A stretch of 64,000 bases of DNA. It comes from Ardenticatenaceae bacterium (lineage in GTDB: Bacteria; Chloroflexota; Anaerolineae; Promineifilales; Promineifilaceae). The translations under genes were made by a program, and so were the position numbers. Within the stretch, counting starts at the first letter, position 1. The number at the start of each line of letters is the position of its first letter. Below are positions 9,647 through 17,753 of the stretch, piece after piece. The stretch is from NCBI GenBank assembly GCA_020634315.1, contig JACKBV010000010.1, positions 1 to 64,000 on the forward strand, written 5' to 3'. The notes under the pieces are model-generated. The model was not told the DNA's origin, made no database searches, and saw nothing but the letters and a program-made list of their open reading frames with translations.

Positions 9647-9687
9647 GCAGAAGCGCAAAAGTATACCCTGTGCTTTTGCGCTTCTGC
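9647..9687. other. Perfect 15-bp hairpin between cax and terC
   Basis: GCAGAAGCGCAAAAG at 9647-9661 is repeated in inverse at 9673-9687 around an 11-base loop. A short T-run follows on the plus strand, opposite to both neighbouring genes. It may end the antiporter transcript or be a dispersed palindromic repeat. Confidence 0.5.
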
Positions 9688-9704
9688 GCTTTTTGGATAG
9701 GTGT

Positions 9705-10790
9705 TTAGATGAAAAAGAAGGCTACCCCCAAAATCAAATAAAGAGCCAATAATTGCGCCCCTTCTAACCAGTTTGACTCGCCATCTTTAAATACAAAAAC
9801 GCCAACGACGCCGGCCGAAGCGAGTGCAATCAGCTCGAACTCGTTGAAGTTAAAGGATAATTCTTTTCCCATCAGCGCGGCAATGATGATCAGCACGGGA
9901 GCGACAAAGAGCGCGATTTGCAGGCTGGAGCCAAGGGCGATTTCCAGGCTGAGGGTCATCTGGTTTTTCAGGGCGACCTGCACCGCAACCAGATGTTCGG
10001 CCGCGTTGCCGACCAGCGGCACAATGATGATACCGACAAAGAATTCGCTCCAACCCAACTCGGCGACGACGTGCTCGACAGAGGCGACGAGCAGTTCGCT
10101 CATGAAGACGATGGCAATGGTGGCTCCCGCCAGTACCAGTAATGCTTTTTGCATAGACCAGGATGCTGCATGTTTTTCGTGGGCAGACGGCCGTGTCAGT
10201 GCGGTTTCTTCCTGGTGGCTGGTAAATGAGAAGTAAATGCCCAGCCCGTAAATGACAATCATAACGACAGCCACAACCAGGCTGAAGGGTTGTAAATCTT
10301 CGTGATGCTGGACATCAATGAAATGACCAAAGACGGCGGGAATCATGAGGGCGACAACGGCCAGGATCATGGTTGTGGCGTTGGTTGTCGCTTGTGAGCC
10401 GTCGAATTTTTGTCGGCCGTTTTTCAGCCCGCCGAGCAAGATGCTCAAGCCCATTACCAGCAGCAAGTTGCCTAAAATGGAGCCGGTGATGGAGGCGATG
10501 ACCAGTTCGAGCACGCCTTCTTTGATGGCGACGATGGTGATGATCAATTCGGCCGCGTTGCCCAACGTGGCATTGAGCATACCGCCAATTTTGGGGCCGG
10601 TGTAGACGGTTAATTCTTCGGTAGCTTCGCCAATGAACCCGGCGAGGGGAATGATGCCAATGGCCGCAGCTAAAAATTGAACGATGTTACCCCAATGCAG
10701 CGTTTCCGCGAGGAAGGCAACGGGAATTGCCAGCAGGAGTATGTAGCGATAATCAAGTTTGATTTTCAAAATTGCCTCCGCATTTATCAA
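9705..10790 (-). CDS. Calcium/proton antiporter (CaCA/Cax family)
   Basis: 361 residues, about eleven transmembrane helices in two homologous halves. Each half carries the CaCA alpha-repeat: GNAAELIITIVAIKEG in the first and GNAAEHLVAVQVALKN in the second, with the conserved acidic residues. An acidic stretch separates the halves (ALTRPSAHEKH region). It exports Ca2+ in exchange for H+. Length and motifs match intact family members. Confidence 0.93.
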   Translation of the reverse strand: MINAEAILKIKLDYRYILLLAIPVAFLAETLHWGNIVQFLAAAIGIIPLAGFIGEATEELTVYTGPKIGGMLNATLGNAAELIITIVAIKEGVLELVIASITGSILGNLLLVMGLSILLGGLKNGRQKFDGSQATTNATTMILAVVALMIPAVFGHFIDVQHHEDLQPFSLVVAVVMIVIYGLGIYFSFTSHQEETALTRPSAHEKHAASWSMQKALLVLAGATIAIVFMSELLVASVEHVVAELGWSEFFVGIIIVPLVGNAAEHLVAVQVALKNQMTLSLEIALGSSLQIALFVAPVLIIIAALMGKELSFNFNEFELIALASAGVVGVFVFKDGESNWLEGAQLLALYLILGVAFFFI

Positions 10791-10868
10791 TGCTGTTTGT
10801 GTTTTAAATCAGTCGCGTTTGCCCACAATGGGCAGGCTATTGTAGCGAGAAACGGCCGTATCGCACAA

Positions 10869-11675
10869 TCAAGCAATGACAACTTCACTCAAATCATCCG
10901 TCGTTGTCGGGTATTGCGGATCAAGCTGTTGCAGCGTGTTGACAATGATATTTGTCACCGCCAGATTACGATACCATTTTTGGTCAGCCGGAATCACATG
11001 CCAGGGTGCCCAAGGCGTGGTGCATTGTTCCAGCATCTCCTCATAGGCAGCCATGTAATCATCCCAAAACTTGCGCTTTTCCAGGTCTTCCAGCGAGAAC
11101 TTCCAATGTTTGCTGGTGTCATCCAGCCGTGCCTGGAACCGTTCTTTTTGCGCTTCGGGCGAGATGTGCAGGTAAAATTTGAGGATGGTTGTGCCGGTGT
11201 CATGCAGCAGCTTTTCAAACTGGTTGATTTGGGTGTAGCGTGGTCGCCATACCGTCTCCGGCACGATGTCGTGAACGCGCACAACCAACACATCTTCATA
11301 ATGGGAGCGGTTAAAGACGTGAATCATGCCGGTGGGGGGCGCAACTTGGTGGATGCGCCAGAGGAAGTCGTGTGCCAATTCTTCCTTGCTGGGAACTTTG
11401 AAGGAATAAACGCGCACGCCTTGCGGATTGACGCCGCGCAAAACGTTGCGGATTGTGCCATCTTTGCCGCCTGCGTCCATTGCCTGTAAGACGATGAGGA
11501 GTTTGCGCTTGCCCTCGGCGTAGAAGCGGTTTTGTAATTCAATCAGTTTGTCACGCGCGGCTTTAAATTCGGTTACGGCCGTTTCCTTATCACCCTCATA
11601 AAACGACTTCCCCCGCGTGGGCATCTCCGCCAAATTGACATCCTGTCCTGGCTGCAAGCGATGTAAATAAGTCAT
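10869..11675 (-). CDS. Polyphosphate kinase 2 family protein (PPK2)
   Basis: 268 residues from ATG 11675. AAGGAGA at 11681-11687 sets this start; a start 15 bases upstream would overlap that site. The P-loop is VLQAMDAGGKDGTIRNVLRG and the Walker B-like motif is FNRSHYEDVLVVRVH, both typical of PPK2. The enzyme moves phosphate between inorganic polyphosphate and nucleotides; whether ADP or AMP is preferred is not certain. Two glycosidase genes lie upstream on the same strand, with a palindromic repeat between. Confidence 0.93.
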   Translation of the reverse strand: MTYLHRLQPGQDVNLAEMPTRGKSFYEGDKETAVTEFKAARDKLIELQNRFYAEGKRKLLIVLQAMDAGGKDGTIRNVLRGVNPQGVRVYSFKVPSKEELAHDFLWRIHQVAPPTGMIHVFNRSHYEDVLVVRVHDIVPETVWRPRYTQINQFEKLLHDTGTTILKFYLHISPEAQKERFQARLDDTSKHWKFSLEDLEKRKFWDDYMAAYEEMLEQCTTPWAPWHVIPADQKWYRNLAVTNIIVNTLQQLDPQYPTTTDDLSEVVIA

Positions 11676-11696
11676 AGTAATCTCCTTCAAAAATAT

Positions 11697-11752
11697 CCTC
11701 CCGGAGGTTCATCTCATGTGGCGAAAGTTCCGCTAATAACCTCCGGGAGGTT
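11697..11752. repeat. CCTCCCGGAGG-bounded palindromic intergenic element, copy 1
   Basis: An 11-bp near-palindrome, CCTCCCGGAGG, at 11697-11707 is mirrored by CCTCCGGGAGG at 11740-11750. The ~32-base core contains TCATGTGGCGA, which recurs in the copies near 38.4, 40.6 and 59.4 kb. It lies upstream of PPK2. Confidence 0.85.
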
Positions 11753-11770
11753 GCTCCTTCGTCAATCGGG

Positions 11771-11796
11771 ATAGTCGGATTAGCAACCCGACCTAC
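11771..11796. repeat. Short palindrome of the GTCGGATTGCC(A)ATCCGAC family
   Basis: ATAGTCGGATTAGCAACCCGACCTAC is an imperfect inverted repeat matching the two copies at 33111-33154. Confidence 0.6.
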
Positions 11797-11819
11797 TGAA
11801 TTGAGGCTTGCGGGTCTGC

Positions 11820-13214
11820 TTAACGGCCGTTCACATAATTAGCAAACACCTGCCCCAATGGCGTCAACTGTCCCGTCGTGCCCTCCACCAGATTGCCGGT
11901 GCTGTACCCTTCCGCCGCTTCGTATAAGCTAAACCAAACCCACCATTGCACCAGACGACCGCCGTCGGCGGCGTAGCCGCTGCCGCTGGTGGCGTTCAGG
12001 TAAAAGTCAAAGCTTTGCGTCATAAACGCAGCAACCGCCTCTGGTGGATAGCCATAATCAGGCGGCATGACGATGCCGTATTCCGTCACCGCCAACGGCC
12101 GATCCGCATAGCCGCGCTGTGCCATCCAGGCGCGAAACTCAATCAAGTTTTGCTTAAAGATTTCGATATTGCCGTGATCGGATACTTCATACAATTTCGC
12201 GCCACTTCCATCCATGCCCGGTGGAATGCCTACACCCCAACTGCCTGCCTCTTCACGAAAAACAAAGGCATGCACTGTCCAAATGTCAATGGGCATCGGC
12301 GTGCCGTAAGTGGCCTGGTAGGTGTCGAGCACAATGTCCAGATAAGCGCGGCGCAGCGGCGTTGGCTGTGACACGCTGCCAATGGCGACCAACGCGCCAG
12401 GGTCGCGCTCTTTGATGTAGGCGTAGGTGTCATGGTAAATGATGGCGTAGGTTTGCGGGTCAACGCCATCTTGCACATACACATCCGGCTCATTGCCAAT
12501 GACCCACACCGCGCCCGGCTGCTCGGCCAATACGCGGTCAATGTCCGCCCAATTGGAGCGCACGCCGCCGGGACGCACGCGAATGGTGTGCCAAAAGCGC
12601 ACGCCATAGCGCACTGGCTGTGTCGGGTCTACATGCCAATTGACGAAGAGACCGGCGGGCAAACCGGCGTCTACGGCGTTGATCAGATAGCTGGTGCCAC
12701 CGGCGACGCCAAAGCGTTCGTGGAATCCGGGGACAATGGGGCCGGCCGCCGGTGGTGCGGACGGAACGGCCGTTTCCGTGACCGGCACGGCCGTTTCCGT
12801 GGCAGGCAGCAAAGTGGCAGTAGCTGGAACGGCCGTTGCCGTCATCACCGGCTGCGCCGTTCTCGTTGGCGCAGCCGGTGTGGTCGAACCCGGTGTGCGC
12901 GTAGAACGAGGTGTGTCGCTGGGGTGCGGTGTCAGGGTGGGGCGCGGTGTCCTTGTCTGCGTGGGCCGCGGCGCTGCCGACGCGGTCGCTGCCGGGCGTG
13001 GCTCACTGCTGTCCGGCGTCGTCGTCTTTGTGGGGAAGGGCAGCAGCCATGCTTCCGGTGTGGCCGTTGCTGTGCTTGTGCTGGTCACAACGGCAATGGC
13101 TGGCGCATCAACCGTGCGCCGCTGCTCCAACAGCGCCGCCGCAACCAGAGCAACGCCCAAAAGAATCATTCCTATAAAAAGCCAGGAAAGCAGACCTTTC
13201 AATCGCATAGACAT
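11820..13214 (-). CDS. Secreted or membrane-anchored TIM-barrel glycoside hydrolase-like protein
   Basis: 464 residues. Residues 7-28 form a hydrophobic signal anchor. Residues 40-165 are a Thr/Pro/Ala-rich linker with repeated TATPE/TETAVP-like units. The rest is a barrel-like domain with GNEPD (about residue 243) and LAVTEYGIV (about 375), the spacing expected for the acid/base and nucleophile Glu of clan GH-A type enzymes. It would act on polysaccharide outside the cell; substrate unknown. The linker DNA contains three close copies of the iterated palindrome. It follows the GH4 gene by 41 bases and may be in its operon. Confidence 0.75.
   Translation of the reverse strand: MSMRLKGLLSWLFIGMILLGVALVAAALLEQRRTVDAPAIAVVTSTSTATATPEAWLLPFPTKTTTPDSSEPRPAATASAAPRPTQTRTPRPTLTPHPSDTPRSTRTPGSTTPAAPTRTAQPVMTATAVPATATLLPATETAVPVTETAVPSAPPAAGPIVPGFHERFGVAGGTSYLINAVDAGLPAGLFVNWHVDPTQPVRYGVRFWHTIRVRPGGVRSNWADIDRVLAEQPGAVWVIGNEPDVYVQDGVDPQTYAIIYHDTYAYIKERDPGALVAIGSVSQPTPLRRAYLDIVLDTYQATYGTPMPIDIWTVHAFVFREEAGSWGVGIPPGMDGSGAKLYEVSDHGNIEIFKQNLIEFRAWMAQRGYADRPLAVTEYGIVMPPDYGYPPEAVAAFMTQSFDFYLNATSGSGYAADGGRLVQWWVWFSLYEAAEGYSTGNLVEGTTGQLTPLGQVFANYVNGR
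12765..12837. repeat. Cluster of three iterated palindromes within a linker region
   Basis: ACGGCCGT copies at 12766-12773, 12787-12794 and 12829-12836 fall within 73 bp encoding the Thr/Pro-rich linker. This is the tightest triple cluster seen in the window. Confidence 0.9.
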
Positions 13215-13255
13215 TTCACAAATGGCGGTTTGCCGATGACCGCTTGCGCTTCACC

Positions 13256-14638
13256 CTAAAACTGCGGCAGGTAAGCGGCAAATGTTGTCAGGTAATCGTC
13301 GAGAATGGCGCGTGCGCGGCCAATGTCGTTAATCATGGGGTCGAGCAGTAAGGTTTGCAGGGCGAGTTGGCGATCACCGGAAACGGCCGTATCCACCACC
13401 ATTTCCACCAGATCAGCCTCGCGCCGCAGCAGCGCCGCAATCGGGTGCGGCAGTTCGCCCAGATGCACACCTTGCACGCCCATGCCATTCACCAATGCCG
13501 GAACCTCCACAATCGCCTCATCCGGCAGATTGCTAATTGCGCCCCGATTGGGAATGTTCACCGTTTCCTCGTAATAGTTTTCATCTCCGGCGATGGCCGC
13601 AATTAATTCGGCCGCGCCCTCGCTGTACACATCCTTCATGCCATCAACGGGCACAATGCCCTTCGCCATGTTTACCATCATGTTGCGCAGGTAAATGCGA
13701 GCCGCCTCATTGTCGCCCCAATTGTATAAAGGAATGGCGTAATGTTCCCAAGGCTTGGCAACAGGATCATGTGCCAGGTGTAGATATTCCACCAGATGGG
13801 TGTCGCCGGGAATGGGGCAGTAGTTGAAAATGCGGAATAACTCCATGGAAAAGGGTTCTAGCGTGGGCGGGACATTGGCTAAAGCGTCGCGCAGCGCGGG
13901 ATACAGGTCTGCGCCTGTTTTCTTGTCGCGCACATCGAGCAGCCAGATGAAATGGTTTAGCCCGGCTGACTTGATGTGAACATGTTGGCGTCCGGCATGA
14001 GCCAGCCCACGAATGGTGCCGGTGTTGACCGGGTCGGAGTGCAAATTGACATTCTTGGGCACCTCAATGTCGTAATGGTCGCGCAGCAGGACGGCGACAA
14101 TGCCGTAGCCGACGTCAATTTGGTGGCATTTGCCGACGGTGCGAATGCGGCTGTATTTGGTGATGGCTCTGGTGATGCGCGGCAGTGGATTGCTGAAGTT
14201 GATCAGCCAGGCGTCGGGGCACAGTTCTTCCATATCGCGCACGATGTCCATGAAGGGGGGGATTTGGCGACAGGTGTGCAGCAGGCCGCCAGGGCCGCCA
14301 TTTTCCCCGTATGGCTGGCGCAGGCCATGTTTGAGGGGGATTTCCCAATCTTTGCGCCACAGCTCTTCTCGTGGCGGTACTTCGATAGAGACGATGACGA
14401 ATTGTGCGCCGGTCAGCACGTCGCGGCGATTGCTGCTGGCGCGAATGTCCATGTCTGCGCCCCAGGTTTTGCTCATGCGCTCGGCGACGGCGGCGACGTT
14501 TTCCAGGGATTCTTCGTCGAGGTCAACCAGGGAGAGGGTGCTGCCGCGCAGCCGTGGATCACGGATGATCGTTGCCAGGGTGGTGGGGCCGAAGCTGGCG
14601 CTGCCTGCGCCGATGATGACAATATTTGCTGCTGGCAT
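13256..14638 (-). CDS. Glycoside hydrolase family 4 (NAD- and metal-dependent)
   Basis: 460 residues. The dinucleotide-binding motif IVIIGAGSASFGPT opens the protein. INFSNPL, the metal-ligand motif GKCHQ and GLNHFIWLLDV follow in the order seen in GH4 alpha-galactosidase/alpha-glucuronidase-like enzymes, which cleave by an NAD-linked redox elimination. The start at 14638 is supported by AAGGAGA at 14644-14650; a longer open frame upstream lacks conservation. The sugar specificity is not determinable. It probably heads a carbohydrate-use operon with the secreted glycosidase downstream. Confidence 0.92.
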   Translation of the reverse strand: MPAANIVIIGAGSASFGPTTLATIIRDPRLRGSTLSLVDLDEESLENVAAVAERMSKTWGADMDIRASSNRRDVLTGAQFVIVSIEVPPREELWRKDWEIPLKHGLRQPYGENGGPGGLLHTCRQIPPFMDIVRDMEELCPDAWLINFSNPLPRITRAITKYSRIRTVGKCHQIDVGYGIVAVLLRDHYDIEVPKNVNLHSDPVNTGTIRGLAHAGRQHVHIKSAGLNHFIWLLDVRDKKTGADLYPALRDALANVPPTLEPFSMELFRIFNYCPIPGDTHLVEYLHLAHDPVAKPWEHYAIPLYNWGDNEAARIYLRNMMVNMAKGIVPVDGMKDVYSEGAAELIAAIAGDENYYEETVNIPNRGAISNLPDEAIVEVPALVNGMGVQGVHLGELPHPIAALLRREADLVEMVVDTAVSGDRQLALQTLLLDPMINDIGRARAILDDYLTTFAAYLPQF

Positions 14639-14724
14639 GGGGGTCTCCTTTTTTTGAAATGGTTCTACGCAGAATATCAATACAGTTGCTTTATTGTAAC
14701 TTGGGCGGGTCGTTTGGTACAGAC

Positions 14725-14904
14725 CCTCCGGGAGGTTCTGGACCTCCCGGAGGCTTGTTTAAGAGATGCGCATCTCTTGAGTAAAAGATGCGCATCTCTT
14801 GAATGAAAGATGCGCATCTCTTGAGCAAAAGATGCGCATCTTTTTGATAAACCTTTCGGGCGGTTTCGGATCTATCCTCCGGGAGGTTCAAAACCTCCCT
14901 GAGG
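14725..14904. repeat. Repeat island: GGAGG hairpins flanking a tandem palindrome
   Basis: The 278-bp gap between hoxH and the GH4 gene is almost all repeats. CCTCCGGGAGG/CCTCCCGGAGG arms are at 14725-14735, 14743-14753 and 14876-14886, with a degenerate arm at 14894-14904. They form hairpins with loops under 10 bases, unlike the full-length elements elsewhere. No gene is seen. The hairpins may end the GH4-upstream or hox transcript. Confidence 0.8.
14761..14841. repeat. Four 22-bp tandem palindromes (AGATGCGCATCT)
   Basis: AGATGCGCATCT occurs at 14764, 14786, 14808 and 14830, exactly 22 bp apart. The first copy extends to the 18-bp palindrome AAGAGATGCGCATCTCTT. Spacers are A/T-rich variants of CTTGAGTAAA. 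This is two DNA turns per unit, as in arrays that bind a protein cooperatively. It is not CRISPR-like, since each unit is itself a palindrome and the spacers are near-identical. Confidence 0.9.
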
Positions 14905-14916
14905 TTGGGTTTATGA

Positions 14917-16342
14917 TTATCTTTTGATTTCGTCTACGATACGGCCGTTTCCATCCACCAATTGCACATGCAGCGGCATCTGCCCTATGGCGTGCGTCGA
15001 ACAGCTCAGGCACGGGTCATAGACACGAATGCCATGCTCAATGCGGTTGAGAATCCCTTCTGTCAGGCCACTGCCATTCACATAAGCCTGGGCAATTTGC
15101 TTCACCGTGTGGTTCATTGCCAGGTTGTTTTGGCCGGTGGCGACAATCAGGTTCACCTTCTCCAAAATGCCTTGCTGGTTCACTTTGTAATGATGGAACA
15201 GCGTGCCGCGCGGCGCTTCACTGACGCCAATGCCGACCGGTTGATTGACACCGGCCCAACTGCGGATATGCGTGCGCGTAATGCCGGGGTCTTCCACCAA
15301 CGCCTCGATATGTTCCAGGGCAAACAGGATTTCAATGAGACGGGCATAATGATAATGGAAGCTGCTGCTGACGGGACGGCCGTGTTTGCCCAGGCGGCGG
15401 AACTGCCGCAGTTCCCGGTCGGCGCGGGGCATTCCGGCAAAATCGCACACATTGAGACGTGCCAGCGGCCCAACGCGATACATGCCGCCGGGATACCCAT
15501 ATGGCTTGTAATACGGGAACTTGAGATAGCTCCACGGTTCCACCGCTTCGCCAATAATCTCCTGATACCGTTCTGGCTCCAGCTTGTCTACCAGCACCTT
15601 GCCGTCGCTGTCTACCACGCGCAGGAAGCCATCGTAATGTTCAAGACTGCCATCGGCGGCAACCAGGCCCAGGTAAAGGCTGGGGAAATCGCCGTAGGTG
15701 TCTGCTTCTTTGGCAAAGGCATCGAAACTGTCTTTGAGCAGGTCGAGCGCCAGGTGTGTGGTGTCGAATGCTTCGGGCAAGCGCCGCCGAATCTCGTCGC
15801 GGTCTTCTACGCTGAGGGGTTCGCGCACGCCGCCGGGCACTGTCCAGGCGGGATGGACGCTTTTGCCACCCAACATGCGGATGATGTCTTGTCCAAATTG
15901 GCGCAGGCGAATACCGGCGCGGGCGATGTCGGGGTATTGGTTGAGCAGGCCGACGACATGGCGTGTGCCGGGGTCGCTTTCCATGCCCAGCAGCAGGTCG
16001 GGGGCGCTGAGATGGAAGAAGCTGAGGGCGTGGCTTTGTGTATTGGGCAAAGTTCATGAGGCGGCGCAGTTTAACGGCCGTATCCGGCAGCCGCGTATTC
16101 AAAATGGCATCGCCCGCCTTCGACGAAGCCATCAGATGGCTCACCGGGCAAATGCCGCAAATGCGTGCCGTAATACCCGGCATTTCCCAAAAGCTGCGCC
16201 CTTCGCAAAACTTCTCAAAGCCGCGAAATTCAGTAACATGAAAACGTGCATCCGCGACCTTGTTTTGTTCATCCAATTGAATGGTGATTTTGGCATGGCC
16301 TTCAATGCGGGTGACGGGATCAATGGTAACGACTTTTGTCAT
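14917..16342 (-). CDS. hoxH: [NiFe] hydrogenase large subunit HoxH (one frameshift)
   Basis: Catalytic subunit of a bidirectional NAD-linked [NiFe] hydrogenase. The N-terminal part from ATG 16342 (CAGGAGA upstream) reads TIDPVTRIEGH and carries the first Ni ligand pair RICGICPVSH. The frame then breaks near 16036-16046 after LRRLMNFAQY and resumes one frame over with QSHALSFFHLSAPDLLLG. The second ligand pair DPCLSCSTH lies near the C-terminus, followed by a tail of the type removed by a maturation protease. Restoring two lost bases gives 475 residues, a normal HoxH length. Either the sequence has a local error or the gene is recently broken. No hydrogenase maturation genes are in the window. 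Confidence 0.88.
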
Positions 16343-16365
16343 AATGATTTCTCCTGAAGAAGAGT

Positions 16366-16466
16366 GAGGCGTGAAGAATGAGGCGTGAAAAGTGAGGAGC
16401 GAGGAATGAGGAGTGACTCTTTTCTCTCTTCCCTCTTCTCTCTTCTCTCTACATCCTCTCTCTCTT
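16366..16466. repeat. Low-complexity spacer between hoxY and hoxH
   Basis: GAGTGAGGCGTGAAGAATGAGG-like purine repeats run into CTCTTCTCTCTTCTCTCT pyrimidine repeats. The pyrimidine part recurs near 37750-37790. No gene; it separates hoxY from the hoxH ribosome site. Confidence 0.75.
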
Positions 16467-17027
16467 CTATCCAAACAGGCGCATCTCCTGTGGTAATTCT
16501 GCCGGTTCGCCAGAAAGCAAAGCACTAACGGCCGTCCAGATGCGTTGCGGGTCGGGGGGCAGCCAGGCAAGTGGCGTCTACCGCGATGACCTGGTGCAGT
16601 GGCAGCACTTTGGGGGGTGAGGGCAGGCATGACTTTGTCAGCCTCGCCGCCGCGTGGGGTTGTGCCAGGGCCTTCACGGTAAACGGCCGTTAACAAATCC
16701 TCCACACCCAGCTTATTACGCAGCACCGGGACATTCCCCGTCACCGCACAATCGCCAAAACTAATGACAATCTTGCTGCGTTCCCTGAATCTTCTCCGCC
16801 AATTCCAGGTGATCAACATTGGCGACCGCGCCCTCTACCAGCGTCACATCCACATCATGCGGAAATTCCTTAATGTCGGCAATGGGGCTGTATACCAGGT
16901 CCGCCACCGCAAACAGGTCTACCAGCTTCTCATCCAGGTCAAGGAAGCTCATGTGACAGCCAGAGCAACCACCCAACCAGGCTGTGGCAAGACGGATTTT
17001 TGAGTCTGATTTTTGTTTTTTTGCCAT
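16467..17027 (-). pseudogene. hoxY: [NiFe] hydrogenase small subunit HoxY, four apparent frameshifts
   Basis: Electron-transfer subunit with the proximal [4Fe-4S] cluster. All expected pieces are present but spread over several frames: ATAWLGGCSGCHMSFLDLDE, then SFGDCAVTGNVPVLRN, then VLPLHQVIAVDAT, then LPGC and the DPQRIWTAVSALLSGEP tail ending at a TAG at 16467-16469. Inferred indels are one extra base near 16787, one extra C in the run at 16612-16617, one lost base near 16570 and one lost base in the run at 16554-16559. They cancel, so start and stop share a frame (187 codons). Two of the four sites are six-base homopolymers, favouring sequencing error over decay. The MAKK start at 17027 is chosen, with a longer GTG start at 17054 possible. 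Confidence 0.85.
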
Positions 17028-17041
17028 CGTGTCTCGTTCCT

Positions 17042-17753
17042 TTACCAGTTCCACTCGTGCTTCTCGCGGCCACCTAAAATCCAGGGCAAGAAATCATGCT
17101 TCTTTTCCATTTCCGCGACCGTCATGCCTTGCTTCAAACAGTGCGCCTGTCGGGCAAACCTGAACACACTTGCCGCAGCTTGTGCAGCTTGGGCTATTTC
17201 CCCAGGCAAAGTTGAGGTCAGCGACAATTTGGCTAACAATGCCGCGCCCCATCACATCCCAGGTGTGCGCCCCTTCCACTTCATTGCAAACACGCACGCA
17301 GCGCGTACACAAAATGCAGCGGTTATGGTCGAGCACATACCGTTTGTGGCTGGCGTCCATGGGCAGATCAGGATTCAGATAATCGTAGCGCACGCTGTCC
17401 ATGCCTAAATGTGCCGCCATTGCTTGTAGTTCACAATGGCCGTTCATGACACAAATGGCGCAAATATGGTTGCGCTCGGCAAACATTAGCTCCATGAGCA
17501 TTTTGCGATATTTGATCAGCTTTTCGGTGTGGGTGTTGACGTGCATGCCTTCACTTGCTTTTGTCACGCACGAGGCCGTGAGACGGCCGTTTACCTCCAC
17601 CATACACAAACGGCAGCCGCCGCGCTCCGAAATGCCATCCAGATGGCACAGCGTCGGGATTTCCACGCCATGTTCCTTGATGACATCCAGCAGCGTTTGC
17701 CCACTCAGCCCACTAATCAATTCGCCGTTGAGAGTAAGCGTAATAACAGACAT
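17042..17753 (-). CDS. hoxU: Hydrogenase diaphorase iron-sulfur subunit HoxU (one frameshift)
   Basis: NuoG-like iron-sulfur subunit linking HoxF to HoxY. It has an N-terminal plant-type [2Fe-2S] fold with CHLDGISERGGCRLCMVEVN, a His/Cys segment with HICAICVMNGHCELQ, and two [4Fe-4S] clusters with CILCTRCVRVC and CTSCGKCVQVCPTG. After VCPTGALFE, near 17128, the frame breaks; it resumes with GMTVAEMEKKHDFLPWILGG, a typical HoxU ending, to a stop at 17042. About 237 residues when repaired. Its ATG shares one base with the hoxF stop (TGATG), so the two are translationally coupled. Confidence 0.9.

Noticed and set aside
12432..13259. Plus-strand open frames opposite the secreted glycosidase
   Set aside because: Arg/Gly-rich translation of the antisense of a Thr/Pro linker; the minus-strand protein has conserved motifs.
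14761..14841. CRISPR array
   Set aside because: Units are 22 bp, self-palindromic, and spacers nearly identical; no cas genes. The same applies to the 21- and 42-bp arrays.
14962..16059. 365-codon plus-strand frame opposite hoxH
   Set aside because: Antisense of a confirmed hydrogenase subunit.
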